A stretch of 64,000 nucleotides of DNA, taken from NCBI GenBank assembly GCA_003175695.1, contig PSRA01000258.1, positions 124,001 through 188,000 of the forward strand, written 5' to 3'. Source of the stretch: Bacteroidota bacterium. Lineage in GTDB: Bacteria; Bacteroidota; Bacteroidia; Chitinophagales; Chitinophagaceae. Below the pieces are notes generated by a model, which had not been told where the DNA came from, did not search any database, and saw only the letters and a list, made by a program, of their open reading frames with translations. Numbering within the stretch: the stretch's first letter is position 1; each line of letters opens with the position of its first letter. A program made the translations under genes and the position numbers. Positions 52,780 to 61,257 of the stretch are shown piece by piece.

Positions 52780-53802
52780 ATGACTCAAAACACACTTGCC
52801 AAATCAGCTCTTTTAATGCTTGTTATTTCTGTTGTCGCCGTGACGTGGTGGGAAATCCATCAAAGAAATCGCGGTGTTTTTATTTCCTATGACGACAATG
52901 CTGCGCTATGGGCAGATAAACGAGCAATGGTATACGAACCCTCCGACAAGGCAACAGTCTTTTGTGGTCCTTCTCGGATCAAATTTGATCTGGATATTGT
53001 TGAATGGGAAAAAAAGACCGGGAAGCACGCTATTCAACTGGCTATTGTCGGCACTTCCCCTCTCAACATTTTAGAGGATCTATCCAATGACCCTAAATTT
53101 AAAGGACATCTTGTCGTCGACTTACTGGAACCATTATACTTTGATCTATCTCCGGGATCAAACCGAAAGCCAGCTACATTCATTAAGTATTACCAAGACC
53201 GGACGCCGTCACAATTGGCGAGTTTCCAGGTCAATCACTTTCTGGAATCCAAGTTCGTCTTTCTTGATCAGAATCTCGCTCTCAATCGGCAGCTGGATGA
53301 ACTGAAGATAAAGAACCGGCCAAACGTCGAGGCTGAACCGTTATTCCCGGAAGAATTTGCGACCTGTGACTTCAATCGACAAACTAAAATGACACCCACT
53401 TTTGTAAGGGACACCAATCTTCAAAGGCAGGTCAAGAATATCTGGTTGTACTTTATTGCTGAGGCTGGGAAGGCACCTAAGCCAACTTCCGATCCTATTC
53501 CCATCGTGATAAATCGTACCAAAGTCGCGGTTGAAAAGATCAAGGCGCGTGGCGGTGACGTGGTTTTCTTGCGGATGCCTTGCAGCGGTCCATTCTTTCA
53601 GGGTGAATATGAAGCTTTTCCCAGAGACAGAATGTGGGAACCCATTTTAGCAGCAACCAAGTGCAGGGGTTTTCACTTCAGGGATTATCATGCATGGGAT
53701 CATTTTGTATGCCCTGAGTGGTCTCATCTGTCTCCATCTGATGCCACGGTTTATACAGATGCTTTGGTAGATATCCTGCCACCATCATTTTCGCGTCAGT
53801 AG
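52780..53802 (+). CDS. Membrane-anchored SGNH/GDSL-like protein, partner of MBOAT
   Basis: The 340-aa protein has one N-terminal membrane segment (SALLMLVISVVAVTWWEI, about residues 8-25) and a periplasmic domain. FCGPSRIKFDLDI near residue 61 corresponds to the SGNH block I motif, normally GDSR or GxSR, and PEWSHLSPSDA near 310 to the DxxH block (here E..H). Such proteins are often paired with MBOAT O-acyltransferases, as AlgX/AlgJ and DltD are, and complete acyl transfer outside the membrane. The 28-base gap to the MBOAT gene supports this. The loss of the strict Asp in DxxH leaves catalysis uncertain. Confidence 0.7.
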   Translation: MTQNTLAKSALLMLVISVVAVTWWEIHQRNRGVFISYDDNAALWADKRAMVYEPSDKATVFCGPSRIKFDLDIVEWEKKTGKHAIQLAIVGTSPLNILEDLSNDPKFKGHLVVDLLEPLYFDLSPGSNRKPATFIKYYQDRTPSQLASFQVNHFLESKFVFLDQNLALNRQLDELKIKNRPNVEAEPLFPEEFATCDFNRQTKMTPTFVRDTNLQRQVKNIWLYFIAEAGKAPKPTSDPIPIVINRTKVAVEKIKARGGDVVFLRMPCSGPFFQGEYEAFPRDRMWEPILAATKCRGFHFRDYHAWDHFVCPEWSHLSPSDATVYTDALVDILPPSFSRQ

Positions 53803-53830
53803 AATTCTTTCACCCCAAAATTGAACCATC

Positions 53831-55330
53831 ATGTTATTTAATTCATATACTTTCATTGTATTCTTCGCTATCATCCTGATCCTTCACAATCTTCCATTTC
53901 CGTGGAAGGTTAAAAAGATTAATCTCTTAATTGCCAGTTATATTTTTTATGCAGCCTGGAATCCGCCGTTCATCCTCTTGCTTTGGCTTTCGACTGTTGT
54001 GGACTTTTTTGTAGGTCGTGCCCTTTTTACGCAAACCAACAAGCGAAAGAAAAGATTGCTCCTTGTCATCAGTCTTATTGGAAACCTGGGCATGCTTTGC
54101 TTCTTTAAATACGGAGCATTTATCCTTGAGAATTTTGTCGCATTGACTAATCTTCTAGGGATCCCATTTCACGCCGCTAAACCAAACATTATTTTGCCCG
54201 CCGGTATTTCGTTCTACACTTTCACTACACTGTGTTACACAATAGACATGTACAAGAAGAAAAGTGAACCGGTGAAGTCAATGCTTGATTTTGCACTCTT
54301 CGTCACTTTCTTTCCTCACCTGGTCGCGGGTCCTATTGTGAGACCTCCTCAGCTGGTTCCACAATTTAAGTCGCCGAAAAGAGCAAACAAAAGACAATTG
54401 ATGGAGGGATTACTTCTGCTGACAATTGGTTTATTTATGAAAGTGGTGCTGGCTGATAGCATGCTGTCGGCTTCATCGGAGACAATTTTCGGAGCTAATG
54501 GCAAACTACCAGCTCTCGACGCATGGATGGGTGTACTTGCTTTTTCAGGTCAAATTTTCTTCGACTTTGCAGGTTACTCCACTTGTGCGGTCGGTGCAGC
54601 ACTTTGCCTGGGATTTGTCCTACCTCAAAATTTCTTATATCCTTATGCCGCGATCGGATTCTCTGATTTTTGGAGAAGATGGCATATTACACTATCATTA
54701 TGGCTTCGCGACTACCTCTATATACCGCTAGGGGGTAACCGAAAAGGAAAATTCAGAACATATTTGAACCTGATGATCACCATGTTGCTCGGCGGCTTGT
54801 GGCATGGTGCCAACTGGACTTTTGTTTTTTGGGGCGGTTTGCACGGTTTTTATTTGTGGGTTGAAAAATTCATTAGGGATAGGACGAAAAAGGGCAGCCC
54901 CACGCCAACCGTAGACGAATCGGTCGGCATTGAAGTTGCGCCAGCGATGGTCAAAGCTTCCATGGGCCCTTCTGGTGGAATAAGCAAATCACTAAGAGGT
55001 TTCCTTTATGCATTGCTCACATTCTCCTTGGTAAACATAACCTGGGTGTTTTTTAGATCTGCTACTTTCTCTAAAGCGGGGGATTTGCTGATGTCAATGT
55101 TTGGAAGGGCATCGGACGCCAAGCCGCTGCTGTCCACCCTTGCCATTATAAAAATCTCGGTCATCGTTGGCGGCATGCTGATTGTTCATTGGTTGATGCG
55201 CGAAAAAAGGATCCTGACCCTGGTATATCGTTGGCCATGGTGGGTGGTTGGAATCCTATGGTCAATCATCCTCCTGGCAATTATTTTCAGCCAGGCAAGC
55301 AGTAGTTCATTCATTTATTTTCAATTTTGA
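53831..55330 (+). CDS. MBOAT family O-acyltransferase (AlgI-like)
   Basis: The 499-aa multi-pass protein shows the MBOAT pattern: IILPAGISFYTFTTLCYTID, VTFFPHLVAGPIVRP, FDFAGYSTCAVGAALCLGF, FWRRWHITLSLWLRDYLYIP LGGNRKG, and the catalytic His of LGGLWHGANWTFVFWGGLHG (about residue 320-336). It transfers acyl groups across or from the inner membrane to an exported polysaccharide or lipid. The SGNH-like gene directly upstream is its likely partner. A hydrophilic acidic stretch (about 355-385) joins the catalytic core to the last helices. Acceptor unknown. Confidence 0.92.
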   Translation: MLFNSYTFIVFFAIILILHNLPFPWKVKKINLLIASYIFYAAWNPPFILLLWLSTVVDFFVGRALFTQTNKRKKRLLLVISLIGNLGMLCFFKYGAFILENFVALTNLLGIPFHAAKPNIILPAGISFYTFTTLCYTIDMYKKKSEPVKSMLDFALFVTFFPHLVAGPIVRPPQLVPQFKSPKRANKRQLMEGLLLLTIGLFMKVVLADSMLSASSETIFGANGKLPALDAWMGVLAFSGQIFFDFAGYSTCAVGAALCLGFVLPQNFLYPYAAIGFSDFWRRWHITLSLWLRDYLYIPLGGNRKGKFRTYLNLMITMLLGGLWHGANWTFVFWGGLHGFYLWVEKFIRDRTKKGSPTPTVDESVGIEVAPAMVKASMGPSGGISKSLRGFLYALLTFSLVNITWVFFRSATFSKAGDLLMSMFGRASDAKPLLSTLAIIKISVIVGGMLIVHWLMREKRILTLVYRWPWWVVGILWSIILLAIIFSQASSSSFIYFQF

Positions 55331-55404
55331 TTTAAATTGAAATGGACTGGATAGCGGAAGATCCCACTTCACCGGAAGGGAACCGACTGCTTCCAGGAAT
55401 TTCA

Positions 55405-56301
55405 ATGAAAAGAGTCAAGACGTATATCGTTCGTGCATGTACTGAGGGTAAATCCGGAGGTAGTCCAACAGGAGTAGTCTTGCATTCCTTTGGACTCAGT
55501 GTAAAAGAGATGCAATATATTGCCAATCGGTCGGGCACTTCGCACACTGCATTTGCGTATGAAATGCCCGATCGAAGTTCTCTTGTGAAAATCCGGTTTT
55601 TTACACCTGCCGGGGAAATCTTGAATTGCGGACATGGAACAATCGCAGCCCACTACGTTAGAGCAATCGAGTTAAATCATCATCCCAATAGGGAATTTCT
55701 ATTCCAGGAAACCAAAGAAGGGATACAAAAAATTGAAATCGATTTTGAAGATCATGATTATCAGATTTGGTTGACGCTCGAAGAAGTAAAGATTACGACT
55801 CCTTCTGCGCAGATCACGGAAAGGCTGCTCGATGCACTCAATGTGAGCGAACCGGATCTTTCCTCCCAAAACTCGATTGCAATGGCATCACCCGGTTCGA
55901 ACCGGTTTTTAGTTGGGCTGAAAACATCAGACCTGGTAAATCAGGTCTATCCAAATTTTGATCAGCTAAAAAAACTGGATGCTGCATGCGGATGCATTGG
56001 TTGCTTTGTTTATTCTGTAGATCAGCAGGATGAGCAGCTTTTGGTAACCGCAAGAATGTTCGCACCCAATATTGGTGTTTACGAAGATGCAATTAATGGA
56101 AATAGCAGTGGGTGCCTGGCGGCATTCCTTTTGAAAGGGAGTACAACCGATTCGCTAAACATGGTTGTACGACAAGGTCAAATGTTGGGAATGAATGGCC
56201 GTGTTAAAGTCAAAGCTTCAAAGGTCGAAAATCGCATTGAAGTAAAAATCGGTGGTACTGTCGTGGTAGACCACGAAATATATATTCAATTAGGATCGTA
56301 A
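55405..56301 (+). CDS. PhzF family epimerase/isomerase-like protein
   Basis: I start at the ATG at 55405, since PhzF proteins begin with a short strand (MKRVKTYIVRACTEGKS); an ATG 21 codons earlier is possible. The roughly 298-aa product has GSPTGVVLHSFGLSVKEMQ, the second motif region TSHTAFAYEMP, ILNCGHGTIAAHYV, and EDAINGNSSGCLAAFLL. PhzF uses a Glu in the SETAF segment for proton transfer; here that segment reads SHTAF, with His where the Glu is expected. The family includes isomerases, racemases and hydrolases of small acids. Function unknown; the substitution may change the chemistry. Confidence 0.85.
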   Translation: MKRVKTYIVRACTEGKSGGSPTGVVLHSFGLSVKEMQYIANRSGTSHTAFAYEMPDRSSLVKIRFFTPAGEILNCGHGTIAAHYVRAIELNHHPNREFLFQETKEGIQKIEIDFEDHDYQIWLTLEEVKITTPSAQITERLLDALNVSEPDLSSQNSIAMASPGSNRFLVGLKTSDLVNQVYPNFDQLKKLDAACGCIGCFVYSVDQQDEQLLVTARMFAPNIGVYEDAINGNSSGCLAAFLLKGSTTDSLNMVVRQGQMLGMNGRVKVKASKVENRIEVKIGGTVVVDHEIYIQLGS

Positions 56302-56378
56302 GTAGTGGAATTGGCTGGTACGATAATTGAGCTCGTTGACGGATCTTTCATAATAAGATAATTCAAACATTGATAATT

Positions 56379-56858
56379 ATGGCACTCGCGGTAGGATCAA
56401 AAGCACCTTTTTTCAAATTGTACAATACAGAGAGAAGAGAAATGTCGCTCAATGACTTTAGTGGAAGAACCCTGGTCATTAATTTTTTTCCTGCGGCCTT
56501 TACCGGCGTATGTACTGAACAGCTATGCACGAACCGTGATGAGGTCAGTTTTTACAAAGGATTGGATGCAGCCGTTATTGGCATCTCAGTTGACATGCCA
56601 TTCTCATTGAAGGCTTTCAAAGAGAAAAATAATATCAACTTTGAATTACTATCCGACTTTAATAAAGTGACGATCCACGAGTATGAAATGTACCATACCA
56701 ATTTTGTATGCGGTATTCGTGGCGTAGCAAAGAGGGGAGTGGTAGTCGTGGATCATTTGGGCCATATTGGATATTCAGAAGAAACGGCCAATCCGGGAAT
56801 TCAAGTAAATTTTGCAGCGTTGAAGGAGGCGCTGGAAAGAATGAAAGTAGAGAAGTAG
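56379..56858 (+). CDS. Cytosolic peroxiredoxin (redoxin domain)
   Basis: I start at the ATG at 56379 (MALAVGSKAPFFKLYN); the frame has an upstream TTG. The 159-aa product has LVINFFPAAFTGVCTEQLCT with the peroxidatic Cys at about residue 46 and a second Cys five residues on, VIGISVDMPFSLKAFKEKN, and a GVVVVDHLGHIGYSEE strand. It has no leader. It should reduce hydrogen or alkyl peroxides with thioredoxin or a similar donor. It is convergent with the asparaginase-like gene with two bases between stop codons. Confidence 0.9.
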   Translation: MALAVGSKAPFFKLYNTERREMSLNDFSGRTLVINFFPAAFTGVCTEQLCTNRDEVSFYKGLDAAVIGISVDMPFSLKAFKEKNNINFELLSDFNKVTIHEYEMYHTNFVCGIRGVAKRGVVVVDHLGHIGYSEETANPGIQVNFAALKEALERMKVEK

Positions 56859-56860
56859 CC

Positions 56861-57349
56861 TTACTTGATTTCTTCAAACACGCCTGTTAATTTGTTTTTT
56901 CGAACATTGTCCCAATTAAAGTAACGACCGTTCATGGCAACATATACACCTGGTGCCAGTGATTGAACGAAAGCCAGTGCACTGCCGAGGTTAAATAATC
57001 CATCTGAACTCCCGAATTTGATAGGTATCATTGCCCCTGTGAGTACGATTGTTTTTTTTCTTACTTTTTGTGCAAGCAATTTCGCCGTTTCATGCATGGT
57101 GTCGGTTCCATGGGTGATGACGATTTCTAATTCAGGGCAGTCGATACATTCTTTCACGATCAGCTCCCTGTCAGCCATTGTCATTTCCAGGCTATCAATC
57201 ATCATGAGGGTTTTGATTTCGACAGGTACCCGGTTACGTCCCATTTGAAGCAGGTCCTGCATGTGTGTTTCTTTGAAATACAATTCCCCGTTGAGCTCAT
57301 TGTATTCTTTGTCAAAAGTACCTCCGGTGATGAATATCCGAATTGCCAT
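56861..57349 (-). CDS. One-domain asparaginase-like protein
   Basis: The 162-aa product (ATG at 57349; an alternative ATG six codons earlier exists) is only the N-terminal domain of the asparaginase/glutaminase fold: FITGGTFDKEYNELN near the start with the nucleophile Thr, VITHGTDTMHETAK with the second Thr/Asp pair, and VLTGAMIPIKFGSSDG with the Lys. The full family is about 330 aa with a second domain that completes the active site in a dimer. The frame ends cleanly with no sign of a lost second domain nearby. Such one-domain forms exist in other Bacteroidota; activity is uncertain. Confidence 0.85.
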   Translation of the reverse strand: MAIRIFITGGTFDKEYNELNGELYFKETHMQDLLQMGRNRVPVEIKTLMMIDSLEMTMADRELIVKECIDCPELEIVITHGTDTMHETAKLLAQKVRKKTIVLTGAMIPIKFGSSDGLFNLGSALAFVQSLAPGVYVAMNGRYFNWDNVRKNKLTGVFEEIK

Positions 57350-57489
57350 AAGATAGTTTTGATTCATAAAATTAGGGAATATGGAATTTGTCGGGCAAGA
57401 ATCACTTTTGTTTATTCAGGAACTGGCAGCCTGTCAGAAAAAGACCTCTTATAATTATTAGTAATTTTAATAATAAAGCGAAGCTGTCG

Positions 57490-58101
57490 ATGAAAGTAAA
57501 ATTGCTGTTCCTGATCTGTATGATTGCAGGTTTTTCATTGACCGCACAAACCAATTGGATTCTCAAAAAACAAAAGGACGGGATATCGGTCTATAGCCGT
57601 CCGTCTGAGACTTCATCATTTGATGATTTGAAAGTTGAGGTTGATTTAAAAGGAACGCTTGAGCAGTTGGCTTCAATCCTTTTGAATATTCCTAATTACA
57701 CTCAATGGGCTTATGGAACGAAAATCAGTAAGGTAGTAAAACGCACCAACGAAAATGAATTGATTTACTATTGCGAGATTGAAGTGCCATGGCCAGCCAG
57801 CAACCGGGACCTTTATGCAGATTTGAAAGTGACCAGGGATTCATCTGGAAACTCTTTGCAGGTGGTGGCTGTGGCTAAGAAAGATTATCTTCCTGTGAAA
57901 GATGGTTTAGTACGAGTACCCAAGTCTACGGGCAAATGGATCGCCACGAAAGTTACCCCGCGCACAGTCCATCTTGTATATACATTAGAGTTAGATCCTG
58001 GCGGATCCGTCCCTGCATTTGTTACAAATCTTTTTATGACGAAAGGACCTTTGGAAACGTTTGAAAACCTGAAAAAGAAAATGGAAGGATTAAATAAATG
58101 A
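57490..58101 (+). CDS. Secreted START-domain-like lipid-binding protein
   Basis: I start at the ATG at 57490 (MKVKLLFLICMIAGFSLTAQ signal peptide); the frame runs 34 codons further upstream without a leader. The 203-aa product has a START/Bet v 1-like fold: WILKKQKDGISVYSRPSETS, FDDLKVEVDLKGTLEQLASI, LNIPNYTQWAYGTKISKVVK, IEVPWPASNRDLYADLKVTR, and a C-terminal helix (FMTKGPLETFENLKKKM). START folds carry lipids or other hydrophobic ligands. Convergent with the Rrf2 gene at a distance of 59 bases. Ligand unknown. Confidence 0.85.
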   Translation: MKVKLLFLICMIAGFSLTAQTNWILKKQKDGISVYSRPSETSSFDDLKVEVDLKGTLEQLASILLNIPNYTQWAYGTKISKVVKRTNENELIYYCEIEVPWPASNRDLYADLKVTRDSSGNSLQVVAVAKKDYLPVKDGLVRVPKSTGKWIATKVTPRTVHLVYTLELDPGGSVPAFVTNLFMTKGPLETFENLKKKMEGLNK

Positions 58102-58160
58102 CTACGAAGGCCGGGCCGCACATAATATTCAAAAAATGATAAAATGGCCGGGTCTCAAAG

Positions 58161-58640
58161 TTATCGCAACGCCGTATAATTATTTGAATGTTCCATGATT
58201 CTCTCTAAAACAACGCCTGATTCTGCTTCTGTAGATATCAGATCCTGCAAACTGACTTTGTCCAATAACTGATCTACTGAAAATTGAATCATTTGCCAGA
58301 GCGATCTTGCAGAGCAATCAACTGAATTGGTACAAAATTTCAAAACGCCGGTATGCGATCCGCAGTAAGTAGAATTGAACAGCGCGCCACCAAGCGCTTT
58401 CAATACTTTATTGATATTGATCTCTTCCGCAGGTTTAGCCAACACGTACCCTCCTTTGTTTCCGGGAGTGCTGTTAATAAAGCCCTCCATGCGAAGTATC
58501 CGGGTAAGCTTAGCAATATAATGACTGCTCAGGCCTTCAGTGTCACTCAACTGGGGGATGCTCATGCCTTCCTTATTCTTACATCTGGCAATTCGAATAA
58601 GAATTCTAAGACCGTATTCTTCCTGGGCGCTGATTTTCAT
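58161..58640 (-). CDS. Rrf2 family regulator (IscR-like, with candidate Fe-S cysteines)
   Basis: The 159-aa protein has the Rrf2 winged helix-turn-helix (MKISAQEEYGLRILIRIARC, SIPQLSDTEGLSSHYIAKLT, FINSTPGNKGGYVLAKPAEE) and three clustered cysteines in YCGSHTGVLKFCTNSVDCSA (C-x9-C-x5-C). IscR has C-x5-C-x5-C, so the spacing differs, but a cluster-binding role is plausible. It is the last gene of the suf operon on the minus strand, eight bases after the bacilliredoxin, so a feedback regulator of Fe-S assembly is the natural reading. A DNA target is not visible in this window because the operon promoter lies beyond it. Confidence 0.88.
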   Translation of the reverse strand: MKISAQEEYGLRILIRIARCKNKEGMSIPQLSDTEGLSSHYIAKLTRILRMEGFINSTPGNKGGYVLAKPAEEININKVLKALGGALFNSTYCGSHTGVLKFCTNSVDCSARSLWQMIQFSVDQLLDKVSLQDLISTEAESGVVLERIMEHSNNYTALR

Positions 58641-58648
58641 ACAAGAAA

Positions 58649-59203
58649 TTATTCGGTGGGTAATTGGGTGGGGTCGATCTGGTAACGCTTGATAAACTGA
58701 TCACGCAGTTTTTCCCTTCCTTCCTGCGTTTGTTCCTTAGTGCAAATAGAATTGTAAACTTCAATCAGGTCATCAGCAATATCACCTGCTTCCAGCCTTT
58801 CGATCTGGTAACGATGAAGGATATGTACCAATTCACCGTTTTTAAAGATGGCAATATTGGGTGACGAAGGAGTCAGTCCCGCGAGGTATTTTTCACGAAA
58901 ATGAGTAACCGCGTCTTTTTCCATGCCCGCAAAAACAGTAAACTGCAGGTCTGGAATCCTGTCATTAAACAAGGACAGATTGGCTCCGGGACGGGCTACC
59001 CTGGCAGCACAACCACACACAGAATTCAAAACAACTAAAGCTACTTTATCATCTTTGCGTGACAATGCCTTATCAACATCTTCCGGAGTCAATAATTGTT
59101 CGTACCCAGACTCAATTAATTCTTCACGATAAGGCCTGGCGATATTTTCAGGATAACTGGGTCCTGAATTCCCTAAAAGACTATTGATATTGATCTGCGG
59201 CAT
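58649..59203 (-). CDS. Bacilliredoxin (BrxA/BrxB family, CGC active site)
   Basis: The 184-aa protein has the YphP/YqiW fold and its CGC active site in VLNSVCGCAARVARPG (about residue 62-64), plus FTVFAGMEKDAVTHFREKYL and PSSPNIAIFKNGELVHIL. Bacilliredoxins reduce protein mixed disulfides of bacillithiol; Bacteroidota also produce bacillithiol in some lineages. A C-terminal helical extension of 40 residues is unlike the Bacillus members (about 145 aa). It follows DUF59 by 46 bases and precedes Rrf2 by eight, which ties it to Fe-S assembly. Confidence 0.88.
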   Translation of the reverse strand: MPQININSLLGNSGPSYPENIARPYREELIESGYEQLLTPEDVDKALSRKDDKVALVVLNSVCGCAARVARPGANLSLFNDRIPDLQFTVFAGMEKDAVTHFREKYLAGLTPSSPNIAIFKNGELVHILHRYQIERLEAGDIADDLIEVYNSICTKEQTQEGREKLRDQFIKRYQIDPTQLPTE

Positions 59204-59249
59204 TATTTTATATTTAAAAATGAATATGTAATTAATTTTCTTATCTCCG

Positions 59250-59561
59250 TCATAGAAAGCCTAACTCCAGCTGAGCCTCTTCCGACATCATACTCTTATT
59301 CCAGGGTGGAGTCCAGGTAACAGTCACATGAACATCATTGATGCCTTCAATTTGCCTTACTTTCTGGTCTACTTCGATAGGAAGTGACTGTGCAGCAGGG
59401 CAACTCGGCGCTGTAAGCGTCATAACAATCTGTACATTATTGATGGGAAGGATATCAATCGTATATACCAGGCCCATCGAATAGATATTAACCGGAATTT
59501 CCGGATCATAGATTGTTTGCAGGCACTCTATTACTTTCTGCCTAAGCGCTTCTTCGTTCAT
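59250..59561 (-). CDS. DUF59 (MIP18/SufT-like) Fe-S assembly protein
   Basis: The 103-aa protein matches the DUF59 family: TIYDPEIPVNIYSMGLVYTI at residues 16-35, the conserved Cys in LTAPSCPAAQSLP, and VHVTVTWTPPWNKSMMSEEA. It helps carry clusters to target proteins. Its start overlaps the sufE end by 20 bases, so the two are coupled. Confidence 0.93.
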   Translation of the reverse strand: MNEEALRQKVIECLQTIYDPEIPVNIYSMGLVYTIDILPINNVQIVMTLTAPSCPAAQSLPIEVDQKVRQIEGINDVHVTVTWTPPWNKSMMSEEAQLELGFL

Positions 59562-60003
59562 TATTTTCTGCCTCCGATTTTAGTTTGTATGCGAGAGCAA
59601 AATGTTTCATTTGCTTCACCATAGAAAGCAAACCGTTCGATCTTGTCTGTGCCAGGTGCGTTGTCATGCCAATCTTTTGAATAAAATCCAGTTTTGCATT
59701 TATGATTTCTTCCGGTGTATGTCCCGAAAGAACACGGATCAGCATACTGATTAAACCTTTTACGATGATTGCATCACTCTCAGCTTTGTAGTACACGTTC
59801 CCATCTCTGTATTCCGCAACCAACCAAACAGTTGATTGACACCCCCTGACTTTATTTTCATCCTTTTTGAACTGTTCGTCAAGCGGCGGCAATTTTTTGC
59901 CCAGATCGATGATGTACTCGTATTTGTCATCCCACGAATCGAATAATGAAAACTCATCCACGATCTCATTCTCCACTGATTCTATCGTTTGATATTGGTT
60001 CAT
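59542..60003 (-). CDS. sufE: SufE sulfur acceptor
   Basis: The 153-aa protein has the SufE fold with the conserved Cys in KVRGCQSTVWLVAEYRDG (about residue 50). It accepts sulfur from the SufS Cys and passes it to SufB. Further family blocks are FSLFDSWDDKYEYIIDLGKK and DAIIVKGLISMLIRVLSGHT. It begins three bases after sufS ends. Confidence 0.95.
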   Translation of the reverse strand: MNQYQTIESVENEIVDEFSLFDSWDDKYEYIIDLGKKLPPLDEQFKKDENKVRGCQSTVWLVAEYRDGNVYYKAESDAIIVKGLISMLIRVLSGHTPEEIINAKLDFIQKIGMTTHLAQTRSNGLLSMVKQMKHFALAYKLKSEAENNERRSA

Positions 60004-60006
60004 ATT

Positions 60007-61257
60007 TTAGGACAACATTTTTTTGACTTTGTGAACGCCCGGGATAAGGGCGTCGATTTCTTCCATCGTATTGTACATAGCCAGCGAAACTCTTGCTGTA
60101 CCTGGTATCCCCAATCTGTCCATCAGTGGCTGCGTACAATGATGCCCGGTTCTAACAGCGATACCCTGATTATCCAAGAGGATACCAATGTCCTGCGGGT
60201 GAATTCCTTCCATCACAAACGAAACCACACTGGTTTTATCCTTTGCTGTTCCAACGATTCTCAGTCCCGGAATTTCACTCAATTTAGCCGTTGCATGGGC
60301 CAGCAATGAAGATTCGTGTTTTCTTATCTTTTCCTTTCCGGTTGCCTGAACGAAATCCAGGGCCGCCTTAAAAGCGACTGTGTCAGCAATATTGGGCGTA
60401 CCGGCTTCGAATTTGTAAGGAAGGTCATTATAAATGGTCTTTTTAAAACTCACTTCTTTGATCATTTCACCTCCTCCCTGGTACACTGGCATCGATTCGA
60501 GAAGCGATTTCTTGCCGTACAAAACGCCCACGCCGGTGGGTCCATATATTTTGTGACTCGACAAAACGAAAAAATCACAATCCAAATCTTCCACATTTAT
60601 ATCAAAATGAACCGCCGATTGAGCCCCATCAACCAAAACTTTTGCTCCTGCACGATGCGCAATATTGATTATCTTTTTCACGGGATTAACTGTGCCAAGA
60701 GCGTTCGACACATGGACTATAGAGACGAATTTGGTTTTTGGACTGATCAGTTTTTCGTATTCTTCCAAGATCAATTCACCATTGTCATGGATAGGAATGA
60801 TTTTCAAGACGGCCTCTTTCTCTTGACATAAGATTTGCCATGGAACAATATTTGAATGATGCTCCATGGTCGAAATAATGATTTCGTCTCCTTTATCGAT
60901 ATTCTGCCTTCCCCAGGTTGACGCCACCAAGTTGATCCCTTCTGTAGTTCCACGTGTGAAAATGATTTCTTCCCGCGAGGTGGCGTGAATATATTGGCGG
61001 ACTGTGTCACGGGTTGCTTCAAATGCTGCCGTTGCTTCTTCTGCCAGCGTATGAATGCCCCGATGAATATTTGCGTTGTATTGAGTGTAATATTGATTGA
61101 GCGTTTCAATCACGACCTGTGGCTTTTGCGCTGTGGCCGCGTTGTCAAAGTAAACCAATGGCTTTCCTTTCACCTTCCGGTCTAAGGCCGGAAATTGCTG
61201 CCTGAGCGAATATACGTCCAGGTTATTCGATATCGTCGCGGATTCTATCATGCTCAT
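60007..61257 (-). CDS. sufS: SufS cysteine desulfurase
   Basis: The 416-aa PLP enzyme removes sulfur from cysteine and hands it to SufE. Visible residues: the PLP Lys in VLSSHKIYGPTGVGVLYG (about residue 230), the His in MEHHSNIVPWQ, the catalytic Cys in VRTGHHCTQPLMDRLG (about 370), and FDNAATAQKPQVVI at the start. The Cys lies in the short loop typical of the SufS type, which needs SufE. The annotated start overlaps sufD by 35 bases; a second ATG six bases later is possible. Confidence 0.95.
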   Translation of the reverse strand: MSMIESATISNNLDVYSLRQQFPALDRKVKGKPLVYFDNAATAQKPQVVIETLNQYYTQYNANIHRGIHTLAEEATAAFEATRDTVRQYIHATSREEIIFTRGTTEGINLVASTWGRQNIDKGDEIIISTMEHHSNIVPWQILCQEKEAVLKIIPIHDNGELILEEYEKLISPKTKFVSIVHVSNALGTVNPVKKIINIAHRAGAKVLVDGAQSAVHFDINVEDLDCDFFVLSSHKIYGPTGVGVLYGKKSLLESMPVYQGGGEMIKEVSFKKTIYNDLPYKFEAGTPNIADTVAFKAALDFVQATGKEKIRKHESSLLAHATAKLSEIPGLRIVGTAKDKTSVVSFVMEGIHPQDIGILLDNQGIAVRTGHHCTQPLMDRLGIPGTARVSLAMYNTMEEIDALIPGVHKVKKMLS

